Origin: JAXDAY01 sp034679345
Lineage (GTDB): Bacteria; Eisenbacteria; RBG-16-71-46; CAIMUX01; VGJL01
Length of the DNA: 64,000 nucleotides
Reading direction: 5' to 3'
Assembly: GCA_034679345.1 (NCBI GenBank)
Contig: JAXDAY010000015.1
Span: forward strand, 62,001 to 126,000
In this document: positions 51,219 to 59,639 of the stretch, one piece after another
Numbering within the stretch: position 1 is the stretch's first letter
Layout of the letters: each line of letters begins with the position of its first letter
Notes under the pieces: generated by a model
The model's input: only the letters and a program-made list of their open reading frames with translations
Told to the model about the DNA's origin: nothing
Databases searched by the model: none
Made by a program: the position numbers and the translations under genes

Positions 51219-52931
51219 TCAGCGGCTCTTTCGGCCGGCCCTCGGGCGCTCGGGCTTCTCTGGCGCGACCGGGATCAGCGCAGGAGCCGGGGTCCGATTG
51301 ATCAGAATCTGCTGGGCGACGCTCATCAGGTTGCTCGTGGTCCAGTAGAGGACCAGCCCTGAAGCCATCGAATAGAAGAAGATCGTCATCATGATCGGCA
51401 TCAGATAGCCGATCGCCGCCTGCCTTGGATCGGTCGGCGTGATCTTCTGCTGCCAGAGCATCGTCCCGGCCATGACCAGGGGGAGCACGTTCACAGGGAA
51501 GCCGGCAAGGTGCGCGACCGTGTCCGGCGCGGAGAGATCCTGCATCCAGAGCCCGAAGGGCTCCTTGCGCAGTTGCACGGCATTCGCGAGCACGAAGTAG
51601 AGGCCTGAGAGAACCGGCAGCTGAATCAGCATCGGCAGGCATCCGCCCATCGGGTTGATCTTATACTTTCGATAGAGTTCCATCATCTCCTGGTTACGCT
51701 TGGCGGGATCGTCCTTGAACTTCGCATTGATCCGGTCCAGCTCGGGCTTGACCATCTGCATTCGCCTCATGGAGTCCATGCTCTTCTTCGTGAGAGGATA
51801 GAAGGCGACCCGCAGCAGGATCGATAGTATGATGATCTCCCATCCATAGTTCGGAATCACCCGATTGGTGGCCTCGAAGAACTTCATGAGCAGTTTCGAG
51901 AAGGGTCGGAAGATCCCAGGACCCAGGTCCTGCACACGCTCCAGCCCCACCTTGTAGCTCTCGAGGATTCCGTAATGGATAGGTCCCAGATAGAGCTTGA
52001 ATCCGATCTCGGTCTCGCCCGTCGTCGAGAGGGGCTCGCTCATGATGGCGCTCGCCTCATGCGTTACGCCGTTGTGTTGCGTGACGATCCTGCGATCCCT
52101 TGGTTGATCGAGGAGGATTGCCCCAAGAAAGTATCGGTTCCTGACTCCCATCCACCGAAGCGTTCCCTCATTCTCTTCCGTCCGGACTCCACCGCCCCCA
52201 CGGGAGCATCCAAGAGCCCCTCCTCCGGAGTGATTGCGGACGAAGTCCTTCCCGAAGAGCGCCACGGTGGAGATCGCCGCGTGGTCCGTCCGCGCGTCCT
52301 TCTCGAGAACCGGCATTCCATCGCTCCATCCGATCTCGAGTGCGGAGGCCTCATCCTCTGTCCCGACCCCCAGAATCCGAATCTCCAGCCTGCAGTCGTA
52401 GCGATCACGCGGGATCGTATAGATCTTCTCAACCTCGACCCCGGAGTCGTTACGCGCCAGGAACCGGACCACGGTCGAATCGGCCTCTCGCACGACTGTG
52501 GGGGTGAACCGGGTCGAGTCGGTGCGCAAGACGCCCCGCTTGCCGCGCAGCCCGAAGGAGAGCGCGCCCTGCGTCCTGTCCCGCACCAAATCAGCGGGGT
52601 GCCCATCTTCTCCCGTGTACTTGAGGAGCCTCCACGATCGCAGCGTCCCTCCGATCGGATCGAACTCCGCGTGCACGAGTTCGGTCTCGACATCGATCAG
52701 CCCGACCATCTCCGGATCTCCGTCCGCGTTGCGGAGCACGGCTGCGTCAGAGAGGCGCTCGGTTCGCTCGGACGGAGACGGCGCCTCCAGCACCGGTCGT
52801 GTGGGCGCAACGGCCGTCGTGTCCGCGATGAACGGAACGGGTTCCCTGCTGGTGCGCTTGCCGAAGAGCATCTGGTTGGCGACGAGGACCAGCACCGCCA
52901 GACCCATCGCAAGCAGCATCCGCCTGTCCAT
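51219..52931 (-). CDS. yidC: Membrane protein insertase YidC
   Basis: 570-residue inner membrane insertase. An N-terminal TM anchor (MLLAMGLAVLVLVANQMLFG) is followed by a large periplasmic beta-supersandwich (about 60-330), as in Gram-negative YidC, and the conserved C-terminal membrane core: WEIIILSILLRVAFYPLTKKSM, MEL-YRKYKINPMGGCLPMLIQLPV, GLYFVLANAVQLR and YLMPIMMTIFFYSMASGLVLYWTTSNL. ATG 52931 is chosen because the anchor begins there, with GGAAGGA ~11 bases upstream; the frame is open further upstream into yidD. It ends 13 bases before rsmG. Confidence 0.95.
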   Translation of the reverse strand: MDRRMLLAMGLAVLVLVANQMLFGKRTSREPVPFIADTTAVAPTRPVLEAPSPSERTERLSDAAVLRNADGDPEMVGLIDVETELVHAEFDPIGGTLRSWRLLKYTGEDGHPADLVRDRTQGALSFGLRGKRGVLRTDSTRFTPTVVREADSTVVRFLARNDSGVEVEKIYTIPRDRYDCRLEIRILGVGTEDEASALEIGWSDGMPVLEKDARTDHAAISTVALFGKDFVRNHSGGGALGCSRGGGGVRTEENEGTLRWMGVRNRYFLGAILLDQPRDRRIVTQHNGVTHEASAIMSEPLSTTGETEIGFKLYLGPIHYGILESYKVGLERVQDLGPGIFRPFSKLLMKFFEATNRVIPNYGWEIIILSILLRVAFYPLTKKSMDSMRRMQMVKPELDRINAKFKDDPAKRNQEMMELYRKYKINPMGGCLPMLIQLPVLSGLYFVLANAVQLRKEPFGLWMQDLSAPDTVAHLAGFPVNVLPLVMAGTMLWQQKITPTDPRQAAIGYLMPIMMTIFFYSMASGLVLYWTTSNLMSVAQQILINRTPAPALIPVAPEKPERPRAGRKSR

Positions 52932-52960
52932 ACTGGAGAGTCCTTCCTGTCCCGTTCGTG

Positions 52961-53170
52961 TCAGGGAACGGGGTCGAATCCGTGGGGCCCCATCGGCCGG
53001 CACCGAACCAGCCGACGAATCGCTAGCGGGATGCCCCGCTTGACTCCATGCCGGCGAATCGCATCCTCTGCATACCTGGAACAGCTCGGGTGGAATCTAC
53101 AGGTTGGAGGGAAGAGCGGCGAGATCAGGAGGCGGTAGACGCCGATTAGGAGAAGGAGGAGCGTTCTCAC
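52961..53170 (-). CDS. yidD: Membrane protein insertion efficiency factor YidD
   Basis: A 69-residue protein of the YidD family. An amphipathic/hydrophobic N-terminus is followed by the signature PTCRFHPSCSRYAEDAIRRHG and the conserved GFDPVP ending. It helps YidC insert membrane proteins. GTG 53170 overlaps the rnpA stop (GTGA), as usual for the rnpA-yidD pair. Confidence 0.95.
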   Translation of the reverse strand: MRTLLLLLIGVYRLLISPLFPPTCRFHPSCSRYAEDAIRRHGVKRGIPLAIRRLVRCRPMGPHGFDPVP

Positions 53171-53688
53171 GAAGCCTCCGGTCGGATCGGCTCACCCGGC
53201 TCCGGTGTCCACAGCCGGGCCAGCTTTAACAATCCCTCGAGCTCAGTCCGAATCTCGTCCGATCCGGCATCTCGGCAGGCGCCTCGGGCGATCAAGACAA
53301 CGTCGAATCCGTCGACCCTCATTCGACCCCGGGACAGCCGGAATGCTTCCCGCAGAATTCGTTTGCAGCGGTTTCGTACAACCGCGCCACCGATCTTCCG
53401 ACTCGCTACGACGGCCCGGCGAGTCAACCCACGGCCGTTCTCGCAGACGATTAGAACAAAGAGCCGCCCGCGGTACGCGGTCCCTCGGTCGTAGATTCTA
53501 CGAAAGTCGTCGCGGTGACGAAGAGGGGAGTCGATGGCGGCCCCACCTAGACGGTCAGGCGGCGCCGCCCCTTGGCCCGGCGGCGACGGAGCACCTTTCG
53601 CCCGCCGACCGACCGCATCCGCGATCGGAAGCCATGCGTTCTCCGACGGCTCTTGTTGTGGGGTTGGTATGTCCTCTTCAAGATTCAC
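53167..53688 (-). CDS. rnpA: Ribonuclease P protein component, N-terminally extended and enclosing rpmH
   Basis: Protein subunit of RNase P, which matures tRNA 5' ends. The core begins around residue 49 (SPLRHRDDFRRIYDRG) and has VASRKIGGAVVRNRCKRILREAF, the RNR signature. No ATG, GTG or TTG occurs in frame between the core and GTG 53688, which has AGGA eight bases upstream. Thus the likely product is 173 residues with a ~48-residue extension that reads through the whole rpmH gene in another frame. The starts GTG 53688 and rpmH TTG 53681 are separated by four bases. ATG 53742 or TTG 53739 are longer alternatives; a non-canonical ATC near the core cannot be excluded. Confidence 0.85.
   Translation of the reverse strand: MNLEEDIPTPQQEPSENAWLPIADAVGRRAKGAPSPPGQGAAPPDRLGGAAIDSPLRHRDDFRRIYDRGTAYRGRLFVLIVCENGRGLTRRAVVASRKIGGAVVRNRCKRILREAFRLSRGRMRVDGFDVVLIARGACRDAGSDEIRTELEGLLKLARLWTPEPGEPIRPEAS
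53547..53681 (-). CDS. rpmH: 50S ribosomal protein L34
   Basis: A 44-residue protein, found only by reading the minus strand inside rnpA. It begins MKRTYQPHNKSRRRTHGF, has RSRMRSVGGRKVLRRRRAKGR and ends RRRLTV, matching L34 throughout. The start is TTG 53681, with GGGAGGTGA just upstream. It is nested inside the rnpA frame, so one ribosome binding region may serve both proteins. Confidence 0.93.
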   Translation of the reverse strand: MKRTYQPHNKSRRRTHGFRSRMRSVGGRKVLRRRRAKGRRRLTV

Positions 53689-54052
53689 CTCCCGATTCCT
53701 ACCGCTCCGAGGACCAACCCTCCGAGCACAGTCAGTCAACATATCCCTTTGACCAGGCTCCCGTCAATCCCAGGATCCCATCCCCATAGATCCCTGTCGG
53801 TTCAGCGACCTCGCCCGGGCCCCTTCGGCATGCCCCCGGCCGACAGCCCCCGAGCGCTCTACGGGACGTAGTCTATCATGTTTCACCACAAGCAGATAGC
53901 TGGGCCCAGCTCCCCCCTCAAAATACCATTGGACAGGTTCGGGGGCGATGCTAGGATGCCGCCACTCCCTGGGGAGTGTTCAAAACTCGACCAGCGATGT
54001 CCGTCACCAGAGCCTGACACCGAAATCTCGTTCGTCGACTAAGACTGGGTGG

Positions 54053-54070
54053 TGTGGATCATGTGGAAAA
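54053..54070 (+). promoter_or_regulatory. Tandem DnaA boxes
   Basis: TGTGGATCA and TGTGGAAAA stand head-to-tail with no gap, each one mismatch from the consensus TGTGGATAA, immediately left of the AT-rich stretch. Confidence 0.55.
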
Positions 54071-54227
54071 GTGTGATTTGGCACTCGATTCTTGACTGTC
54101 TAATTTCCTATTCAGAAACAAGTTACGAGTCCACCCAGAGTGTTGGTTCCCTACGGTGCCTCTTCCGGAGGCATGCAGACAACCGAGCTGGTCCGCGCCC
54201 CTCCTAAATCACCCCCCAAAATCGACT

Positions 54228-54236
54228 TGTTGATAA
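54228..54236 (+). promoter_or_regulatory. DnaA box upstream of dnaA
   Basis: TGTTGATAA differs from the consensus by one base and lies 45 bases ahead of the dnaA start, a usual place for autoregulation. Confidence 0.4.
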
Positions 54237-54280
54237 GTGTGTGAACAACCCGGGCGGCGGACCCGCCCCTGGAGGAAAAC

Positions 54281-55720
54281 TTGCCGGATAGCGACCTGGG
54301 AGAGCTGTGGCAAGTCGTTCTGACGTCTCTGGAGAAGCGAATCACGGACCAGCGCTTCAACACATGGTTCAATCCTTTGGTACCAAAAGCGTTAGATGAT
54401 TCAACGCTCACGATTCAAGTCCCGAACCCGTTTTTTGTCGACTGGTTCGAGGAGCACAACCTGCCCATCCTGCGGCGGTCGATCCAGGAAGCCCTGGGCT
54501 GGATCCCTGAGATTCGGTTCATCGTCGACGAGAACTACCGCGAGCACTTTGCGGCCGCCGTGGTCCCTTCCAGTCCAAAGACAGAGCATCCCGATGGATC
54601 GCCTGCGGAGTTCCCTGCGAGCCGCAGAAGGTTCGAATCCTCTAACCTCAACCCACGCTTTACATTCTCGAATTTCGTCGTCGGCCGAAGCAATGAGCTC
54701 GCCCACGCTGCCTGTCAGGCCGTGGCGAAGGATCCTGGGCATGTCTATAACCCGCTCTTCATCTACGGGGGGGTCGGCCTCGGCAAGACGCACCTGATGC
54801 AGGCGATCGGCCTGGCGCTGTGCGCACGCAACTCCATGGCACGCATCCATTACGTTGGTGCCGAGACTTTCATGAACGAGATGATCGAAGCGATTCGAGC
54901 CGGCACCACTATCGAATTCAGGGAAAAGTACCGCAGTCTCGATCTCCTCCTGATCGACGATATCCAGTTCCTCTCGGGAAAGGGACGCACCGAAGAGGAG
55001 TTCTTCCACACCTTCAATGTCCTCTATGATGCGAACAAGCAGGTCGTCGTGAACTGCGATCGTCCTCCCAGCGATCTGGTCTCCCTCGAGGAGCGGCTCA
55101 CCAGTCGCTTCCAGTGCGGGCTAGTCGCCGACATCCATCCGCCTGATATCGAGACTCGCATCGCCATATTGCGACAGAAAGCGGCGCGCGAGGGGATCGG
55201 AATCCCAGACCGTGTGATCTTCATGCTCGCCGAGTCGATCCGGTCGAATATCCGTGAATTGGAGGGCGCGCTGGTTCGTCTCTCCGCCCTCGCCTCGCTG
55301 GCGAACAGCCCGATCACGGAGGATCTCGCCAAGGATGCGCTTCGAGGCTATCTCAGGATTCAGGCGTCCGGCCCACCGGATATCGTTACGATCCAAAGGG
55401 TTGTGGCCAAATATTTCGACGTCTCTGTCGAATCAATCAGGGGAAAGCGTCGCACCAGCCATCTCGCTCTCGCTCGGCAGGTCGCCATGTACGAGGCAAA
55501 GCAGCACACCGGCATGACACTCGTTGAGATCGGCAAGCGGTTCGGCAATCGGGACCATAGCACCGTCATCTATGCCCTGAATCGGGTAGCCGAGGAATTG
55601 CGCCGCAACGAGGTCCTCAGACGGACAATTTCCCAGGTCGAGGCGGAGATCACCGGCGCAGCCGGGCAGCCCACCGTCGCCCGCGCCACGATGCCGACCA
55701 TTCCGGACCCCATTTCCTGA
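54281..55720 (+). CDS. dnaA: Chromosomal replication initiator DnaA
   Basis: AAA+ initiator that binds DnaA boxes and opens oriC, 479 residues. Domain I begins WQVVLTSLEKRITDQRFNTWFNPL. The linker (about 90-125) is short. Domain III has FTFSNFVVGRSNELAHAA, Walker A GGVGLGKTH, Walker B LLLIDDIQFLSGK and the arginine finger region SRFQCGLVADIHPPD. Domain IV binds DNA through GKRFGNRDHSTVIYAL. Start is TTG 54281 with GGAGG 5 bases upstream; this rare start codon may limit initiator supply. DnaA boxes upstream fit autoregulation. Confidence 0.97.
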   Translation: MPDSDLGELWQVVLTSLEKRITDQRFNTWFNPLVPKALDDSTLTIQVPNPFFVDWFEEHNLPILRRSIQEALGWIPEIRFIVDENYREHFAAAVVPSSPKTEHPDGSPAEFPASRRRFESSNLNPRFTFSNFVVGRSNELAHAACQAVAKDPGHVYNPLFIYGGVGLGKTHLMQAIGLALCARNSMARIHYVGAETFMNEMIEAIRAGTTIEFREKYRSLDLLLIDDIQFLSGKGRTEEEFFHTFNVLYDANKQVVVNCDRPPSDLVSLEERLTSRFQCGLVADIHPPDIETRIAILRQKAAREGIGIPDRVIFMLAESIRSNIRELEGALVRLSALASLANSPITEDLAKDALRGYLRIQASGPPDIVTIQRVVAKYFDVSVESIRGKRRTSHLALARQVAMYEAKQHTGMTLVEIGKRFGNRDHSTVIYALNRVAEELRRNEVLRRTISQVEAEITGAAGQPTVARATMPTIPDPIS

Positions 55721-56171
55721 ACGCCCGCAACTTCGACATCTCCACATCGAGAACATGTGGAAACCTTGATCTCCACGGGACAGACCCTGATTCCACATTG
55801 CAGAGGCCAGCGAATCGACAGTGGTGGTTGTCCTGTAATGTATTGTCATTCAATAAGTTACATGTATTCATTCCTGAAGTCCACACTCTCCACGCTCCTA
55901 CGGCTACGGCTAGTCTTGTTAATTCTAGAACCAGTTCTCGGAACATTCGGCCAAGCCCTCCGGCCGGTCTTGCCTTTGCATAGAGCAGTTCGTACCATAG
56001 AGATCTTGGGAATCCATCCGCAGATTTTGGGGCGGAATGCGACTCGATGGAAAGGATGGATTGCACGGCCGACCCCGACAGGGAGCGCGTTCCGCGCATG
56101 AAACCCTCTATTGGACCTAGGGATGAGGCGCGTCGGTGCCGCCCGGCCCATGTGACGGCACAAGTGAGGTC
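55721..56171. other. dnaA-dnaN intergenic region
   Basis: About 450 bases without a convincing gene. It has AT-rich stretches (55836-55875 and 55910-55930), weak DnaA-box-like sequences (ATCTCCACA near 55738; TGTGGAAAC near 55756; both two mismatches), a duplicated TACGGC at 55900-55911 and the palindromic AGAACCAGTTCT (55927-55938). It could be part of a bipartite origin. One 114-codon open frame here lacks any family match and was not called. Confidence 0.45.
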
Positions 56172-57329
56172 ATGATGGACTTTTCCGTCGTGCAGAGTGA
56201 GCTTCTCCGGACACTTCAGCTCGTTGGCTCGGTTGTTCCGGCCAAGAGCGTGCTTCAGAGCGTTCTCTCGTCCGTCCTGATTCGAGCTACGGATGATGGG
56301 CGGGTCAGGCTCGAAGGAACCGACGGCGATCAGTACCTCCGGACCGAGCTACGGGCCACGGTGGAGTCGCCCGGGATCGTCGCAGTCCAGGGCCGCAGGT
56401 TCTTGGAGATCGTCAAGGAACTGCCAGCGAGCACAATTCGGCTGCGGCTGAAGGGAAACTCCCTCGAGGTTGTTTGCGGGCAAGGCAAGTTTCGGCTCGT
56501 CACCCGCAGCGCCGACGACTTCCCTGTGCTTCCGGAAGTTCCGGACTCGAAGAAGGTAGACATTCCACCGGCGGAACTCGAGCGACTGATCCGAAGGACG
56601 GGGTACGCCGTCGCCACGGATGAGTCGCGTCTCGAGCTGACCGGAGTTCTCATCGAATCTCGAGGCTCGGAGCTCCGCTTCGTCGGAACCGATGGGCACC
56701 GACTCGCTCGCGCCTCGTTCGCTACCGCGACGCAGGGAGAGTGGAAGATCCTTGTTCCGCCGAGAACGCTCTCTACCGTCCAGAAGCTGCTCTCCGATTC
56801 GGATGGGAATGTCCGAGTCTCGGCAGACAGCCGGCACGTGAGGTTCGATGTTGGGCCAAGCCAGCTGATTGGCAGGTTGCTCGGAGGGGAGTACCCGAAC
56901 TACGAGCGGGTGATCCCCACGGGCAATGATCTCAAGGCGATCGTCCGAAGCGATGCCTTGCTGGCCGGCGTGCGAAGGGTCGGCATCTTCAGCGACAGCT
57001 TCACGAAGCGAGTGACCCTGGGACTGGAGACGGGAAAACTGCGCATCTCGGTCCAGACACAGGACATCGGCGAAGCCGAGGAGGAGATCGAGGCGAGGTA
57101 CGAGGGGGAGACGATCCGGATCAGCTACAACGCTGCATACATGATCGAGATGCTGCGCACGATGGAGTCCGAGGAAGTGGAGATGGCCTTCAAGGGATCG
57201 AACCTCGCAGGCGTCTTTCAGCCGGCGGGGCCGGCGGGCGGGGATCTCCTGTGCCTGGTTATGCCGTTGAGGCTCCCCGATGAGGAGCCGGCGGCCTCTG
57301 GGGCGAAGACGGATGGCGGGTTGCGGTAG
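56172..57329 (+). CDS. dnaN: DNA polymerase III beta subunit (sliding clamp)
   Basis: Ring-shaped processivity clamp, 385 residues. The three-domain fold is recognisable through SSVLIRATDDGRVRLEGTDGDQYL, VVCGQGKFRLVTRSADDFPVLPEV, GVLIESRGSELRFVGTDGHRLA, GEYPNYERVIP and RISYNAAYMIEMLRTMESEEVEM; the C-terminus has LVMPLRLPDEEP rather than the usual MPMRL. GAGG at 56166-56169 is two bases from ATG 56172 and five from ATG 56175, so either may be the start. Next gene is dciA rather than recF. Confidence 0.95.
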   Translation: MMDFSVVQSELLRTLQLVGSVVPAKSVLQSVLSSVLIRATDDGRVRLEGTDGDQYLRTELRATVESPGIVAVQGRRFLEIVKELPASTIRLRLKGNSLEVVCGQGKFRLVTRSADDFPVLPEVPDSKKVDIPPAELERLIRRTGYAVATDESRLELTGVLIESRGSELRFVGTDGHRLARASFATATQGEWKILVPPRTLSTVQKLLSDSDGNVRVSADSRHVRFDVGPSQLIGRLLGGEYPNYERVIPTGNDLKAIVRSDALLAGVRRVGIFSDSFTKRVTLGLETGKLRISVQTQDIGEAEEEIEARYEGETIRISYNAAYMIEMLRTMESEEVEMAFKGSNLAGVFQPAGPAGGDLLCLVMPLRLPDEEPAASGAKTDGGLR

Positions 57330-57330
57330 G

Positions 57331-57690
57331 ATGAATGAATCCTCGTCGACACCCTTCCGTAGAAAGAGATCTCCGGCTCGGAGCGGAAGACCCCGCGCGG
57401 TCGCGGAGATATTGGACCGGTACCTCCGTGCCAGTGGAATGCGGCAGGGTTTCGAGGACCATCGAGTCGTCGCTTGCTGGCCGGAAATTGCGGGAGAGAG
57501 TCTGGCGAAGGATACGTACCCGATCAGGGTCGAAAAGGGGGTTTTGTGGATCGGCGTGAAGAACGCGCCCCTGGCGAACCAGTTGCTGTATCTGAAGACA
57601 GCGATCATCGAGCGGATCAGGGAAACGGTGCCGGGCGCGCGGATTCGGGATCTTCGCTTCCTCCACCGGCCAGATGTCGCACGGAGATGA
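57331..57690 (+). CDS. dciA: DciA-type (DUF721) helicase loader
   Basis: A 119-residue protein of the DciA/DUF721 family, the common bacterial loader of replicative helicase DnaB where DnaC is absent. The conserved block DHRVVACWPEIAGESLAKDTYPIRV, LWIGVKNAPLANQLLYL and IRDLRFL (a KH-like fold) is present after a basic disordered N-terminus. It starts one base after the dnaN stop, and its stop overlaps or abuts the gyrB start (ATGA). recF, normally between dnaN and this gene, is absent. Confidence 0.87.
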   Translation: MNESSSTPFRRKRSPARSGRPRAVAEILDRYLRASGMRQGFEDHRVVACWPEIAGESLAKDTYPIRVEKGVLWIGVKNAPLANQLLYLKTAIIERIRETVPGARIRDLRFLHRPDVARR

Positions 57691-57692
57691 AC

Positions 57693-59597
57693 ATGATCCC
57701 CGATGAGGTCGCGGGGTATGACGCCAGCAAGATCCGGGTCCTGAAGGGCCTGGAAGGTGTCCGGCAGACGCCGGCGATGTACATCGGCGCCACGAGCATC
57801 CGTGGATTGCACCACCTCGTCTACGAAGTCATCGACAACGCCATTGACGAGGCCCTCGCCGGCTACTGCGATGCCATCGAGGTGGTCCTCCATGAGGATG
57901 GGAGCTGCAGCGTTCTCGATAACGGGCGCGGAATCCCCACGGATGTTCATCCCGAGCAGAAGAGGCCGGGGGTTGAAGTCGTGATGACGATCCTCCACGC
58001 CGGAGGGAAATTCGACGGCTCCAACTACAAGGTCTCCGGTGGGCTTCACGGCGTTGGCGTCTCGGTCGTCAATGCCCTCTCCGAGTGGCTCGAGGTCGAG
58101 GTCTACCAGAAGGGAGCCATCTTCCGCCAGCGGTACGAGAGGGGCGCGATCGCCACGGACCTCGACGTCATCGGCTCGACCGACCGGCGGGGGACGCGGG
58201 TGCGGTTCAAGCCCGATCCCGAGATCTTCGAGGAGACCGTCTTCCATTTCGACACGATCGCTCACCGCTTGAGGGAGCTCGCCTTCCTGAACAGCTCGGT
58301 CGTGATCCGATTCCGGGACGAACGCGACGGGAGGGAGCAGACCTACCACTACGAGGGCGGGCTCCGCGAGTTCGTGGGGTTCCTGAACGACGGGAAGAAC
58401 CCGTTGCACCGTGACGCGATCTTCATCGGCCGGGAGCGCGACGGGGTGAGCGTCGAGGTGGCGATCCAGTACACCGACTCCTTCGCCGAGACTCTGTTCA
58501 GCTACGCGAACAATATCAACACCGTGGAAGGGGGAACCCACCTCGTAGGCTTCAAGCAGGCGCTCACGCGCGCCCTGAACAGCTACGGCGAGAAGAACGG
58601 GATTCTGAAGAACACGGGGCTGAGCGGTGAGGATGTCCGGGAGGGTCTCACGGCGGTCGTCGCCGTGAAGCTCCGCTCGCCCCAGTTCGAGGGGCAGACG
58701 AAGACGAAGCTCGGCAACAGCGACATGACGGGTATCGTGCAATCGGTCGTGGGAGAGGAGCTCGCGGACTATCTCGAGACCCACCCGAACGAGGCGAAGC
58801 GGATCCTGGACAAATGCGTCCAGTCGGCTCGGGCGCGGGAAGCGGCCCGCAAAGCGCGAGATCTCGCCAGACGGAAGAGCATCATGGACGGCGGCGGACT
58901 CCCAGGGAAGCTGGCCGATTGCTCCGAGGAGAATCCAGAGATCTGCGAGCTCTACATCGTCGAGGGAGATTCCGCCGGAGGAAGCGCCAAGCAGGGACGA
59001 GACCGGCGGTTCCAGGCGATCCTGCCGATCAAGGGGAAGATCCTCAACGTCGAGAAGGCGCGACTCGACAAGGCGCTTTCGAACGACGAGATCCGAGCGA
59101 TCATTACCGCAGTCGGAACGAGCTTCGGCGAGGAGGAGTTCGATCTCTCGAAGCTGCGGTACCACAAAGTCATCATCATGACAGACGCCGATGTGGACGG
59201 AAGCCACATTCGGACGCTCCTCCTCACGTTTTTCTTCAGATACATGAAACCGCTCGTCGAGGGGGGTTACATCTATATCGCGCAACCGCCGCTCTATCTG
59301 GTCAAGAAGGGAAAGTTGGAGCGATACGCGTACGACGATGCGGAGAGGGATCGGATCATCGAGGAGTTCGGGAAAGGGAATCTGCACATCCAAAGGTACA
59401 AGGGACTCGGGGAAATGAATCCAGAGCAGCTCTGGGAGACGACGATGAACCCGGAAACACGCACACTCCTCCGAATCTCGAGCGAGGATGCGGCCGAGGC
59501 CGAGCGGATATTCTCGATCCTCATGGGCGACTCCGTCGAGCCCCGTAGGAAGTTCATCGAGGAGAACGCGCTCTTCGTGCGGAACCTCGACATATAG
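57693..59597 (+). CDS. gyrB: DNA gyrase subunit B
   Basis: ATPase subunit of gyrase, 634 residues, the short type without the Gram-negative insertion of the TOPRIM domain. ATPase motifs: YEVIDNAIDEALAG, DNGRGIPTDVHPEQ, GGKFDGSNYKVSGGLHGVGVSVVNALS and the Lys/Gln region LRSPQFEGQTKTKLGN. TOPRIM motifs: EGDSAGGSAKQGRDRRFQAI, PIKGKILNVEKA and DADVDGSHI. The C-terminal KGLGEMNPEQLWETTMNPETR is typical. ATG 57693 has GGAG six bases upstream; ATG 57687, overlapping the dciA stop, is the alternative. Confidence 0.97.
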   Translation: MIPDEVAGYDASKIRVLKGLEGVRQTPAMYIGATSIRGLHHLVYEVIDNAIDEALAGYCDAIEVVLHEDGSCSVLDNGRGIPTDVHPEQKRPGVEVVMTILHAGGKFDGSNYKVSGGLHGVGVSVVNALSEWLEVEVYQKGAIFRQRYERGAIATDLDVIGSTDRRGTRVRFKPDPEIFEETVFHFDTIAHRLRELAFLNSSVVIRFRDERDGREQTYHYEGGLREFVGFLNDGKNPLHRDAIFIGRERDGVSVEVAIQYTDSFAETLFSYANNINTVEGGTHLVGFKQALTRALNSYGEKNGILKNTGLSGEDVREGLTAVVAVKLRSPQFEGQTKTKLGNSDMTGIVQSVVGEELADYLETHPNEAKRILDKCVQSARAREAARKARDLARRKSIMDGGGLPGKLADCSEENPEICELYIVEGDSAGGSAKQGRDRRFQAILPIKGKILNVEKARLDKALSNDEIRAIITAVGTSFGEEEFDLSKLRYHKVIIMTDADVDGSHIRTLLLTFFFRYMKPLVEGGYIYIAQPPLYLVKKGKLERYAYDDAERDRIIEEFGKGNLHIQRYKGLGEMNPEQLWETTMNPETRTLLRISSEDAAEAERIFSILMGDSVEPRRKFIEENALFVRNLDI

Positions 59598-59639
59598 GAC
59601 CGTAAGGCCGCCGCGGGCGGCGGAGAGATCCGAAGAGAT

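Larger units (their letters stand above)
53689..54280. other. Candidate chromosomal origin (oriC) between rpmH/rnpA and dnaA
   Basis: About 590 bases without a gene at the point where transcription polarity flips from minus to plus. Tandem boxes TGTGGATCA (54053-54061) and TGTGGAAAA (54062-54070), and TGTTGATAA (54228-54236) each match the DnaA box TGTGGATAA at eight of nine positions. An AT-rich run (54071-54128) beside the tandem pair could be the unwinding element. The near-palindrome CACTCCC-TG-GGGAGTG (53963-53978) is also present. Promoters of dnaA and rpmH must lie here, but no confident hexamers were found. Confidence 0.6.

Noticed and set aside
53875..53890. Half of a parS-like sequence (TGTTTCAC) near oriC
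   Set aside because: Only one half-site; the second half (CACAAGC) does not complete the palindrome.
54630..54640. GGTTCGAATCC, a perfect tRNA T-loop sequence
   Set aside because: It lies inside the dnaA coding sequence (RRRFESSN) with no flanking acceptor or anticodon stems that I could pair, so it is a chance match.
55757..56101. 114-codon open frame in the dnaA-dnaN gap
   Set aside because: No SD, no recognisable domain, and base composition falls with the AT-rich intergenic region.
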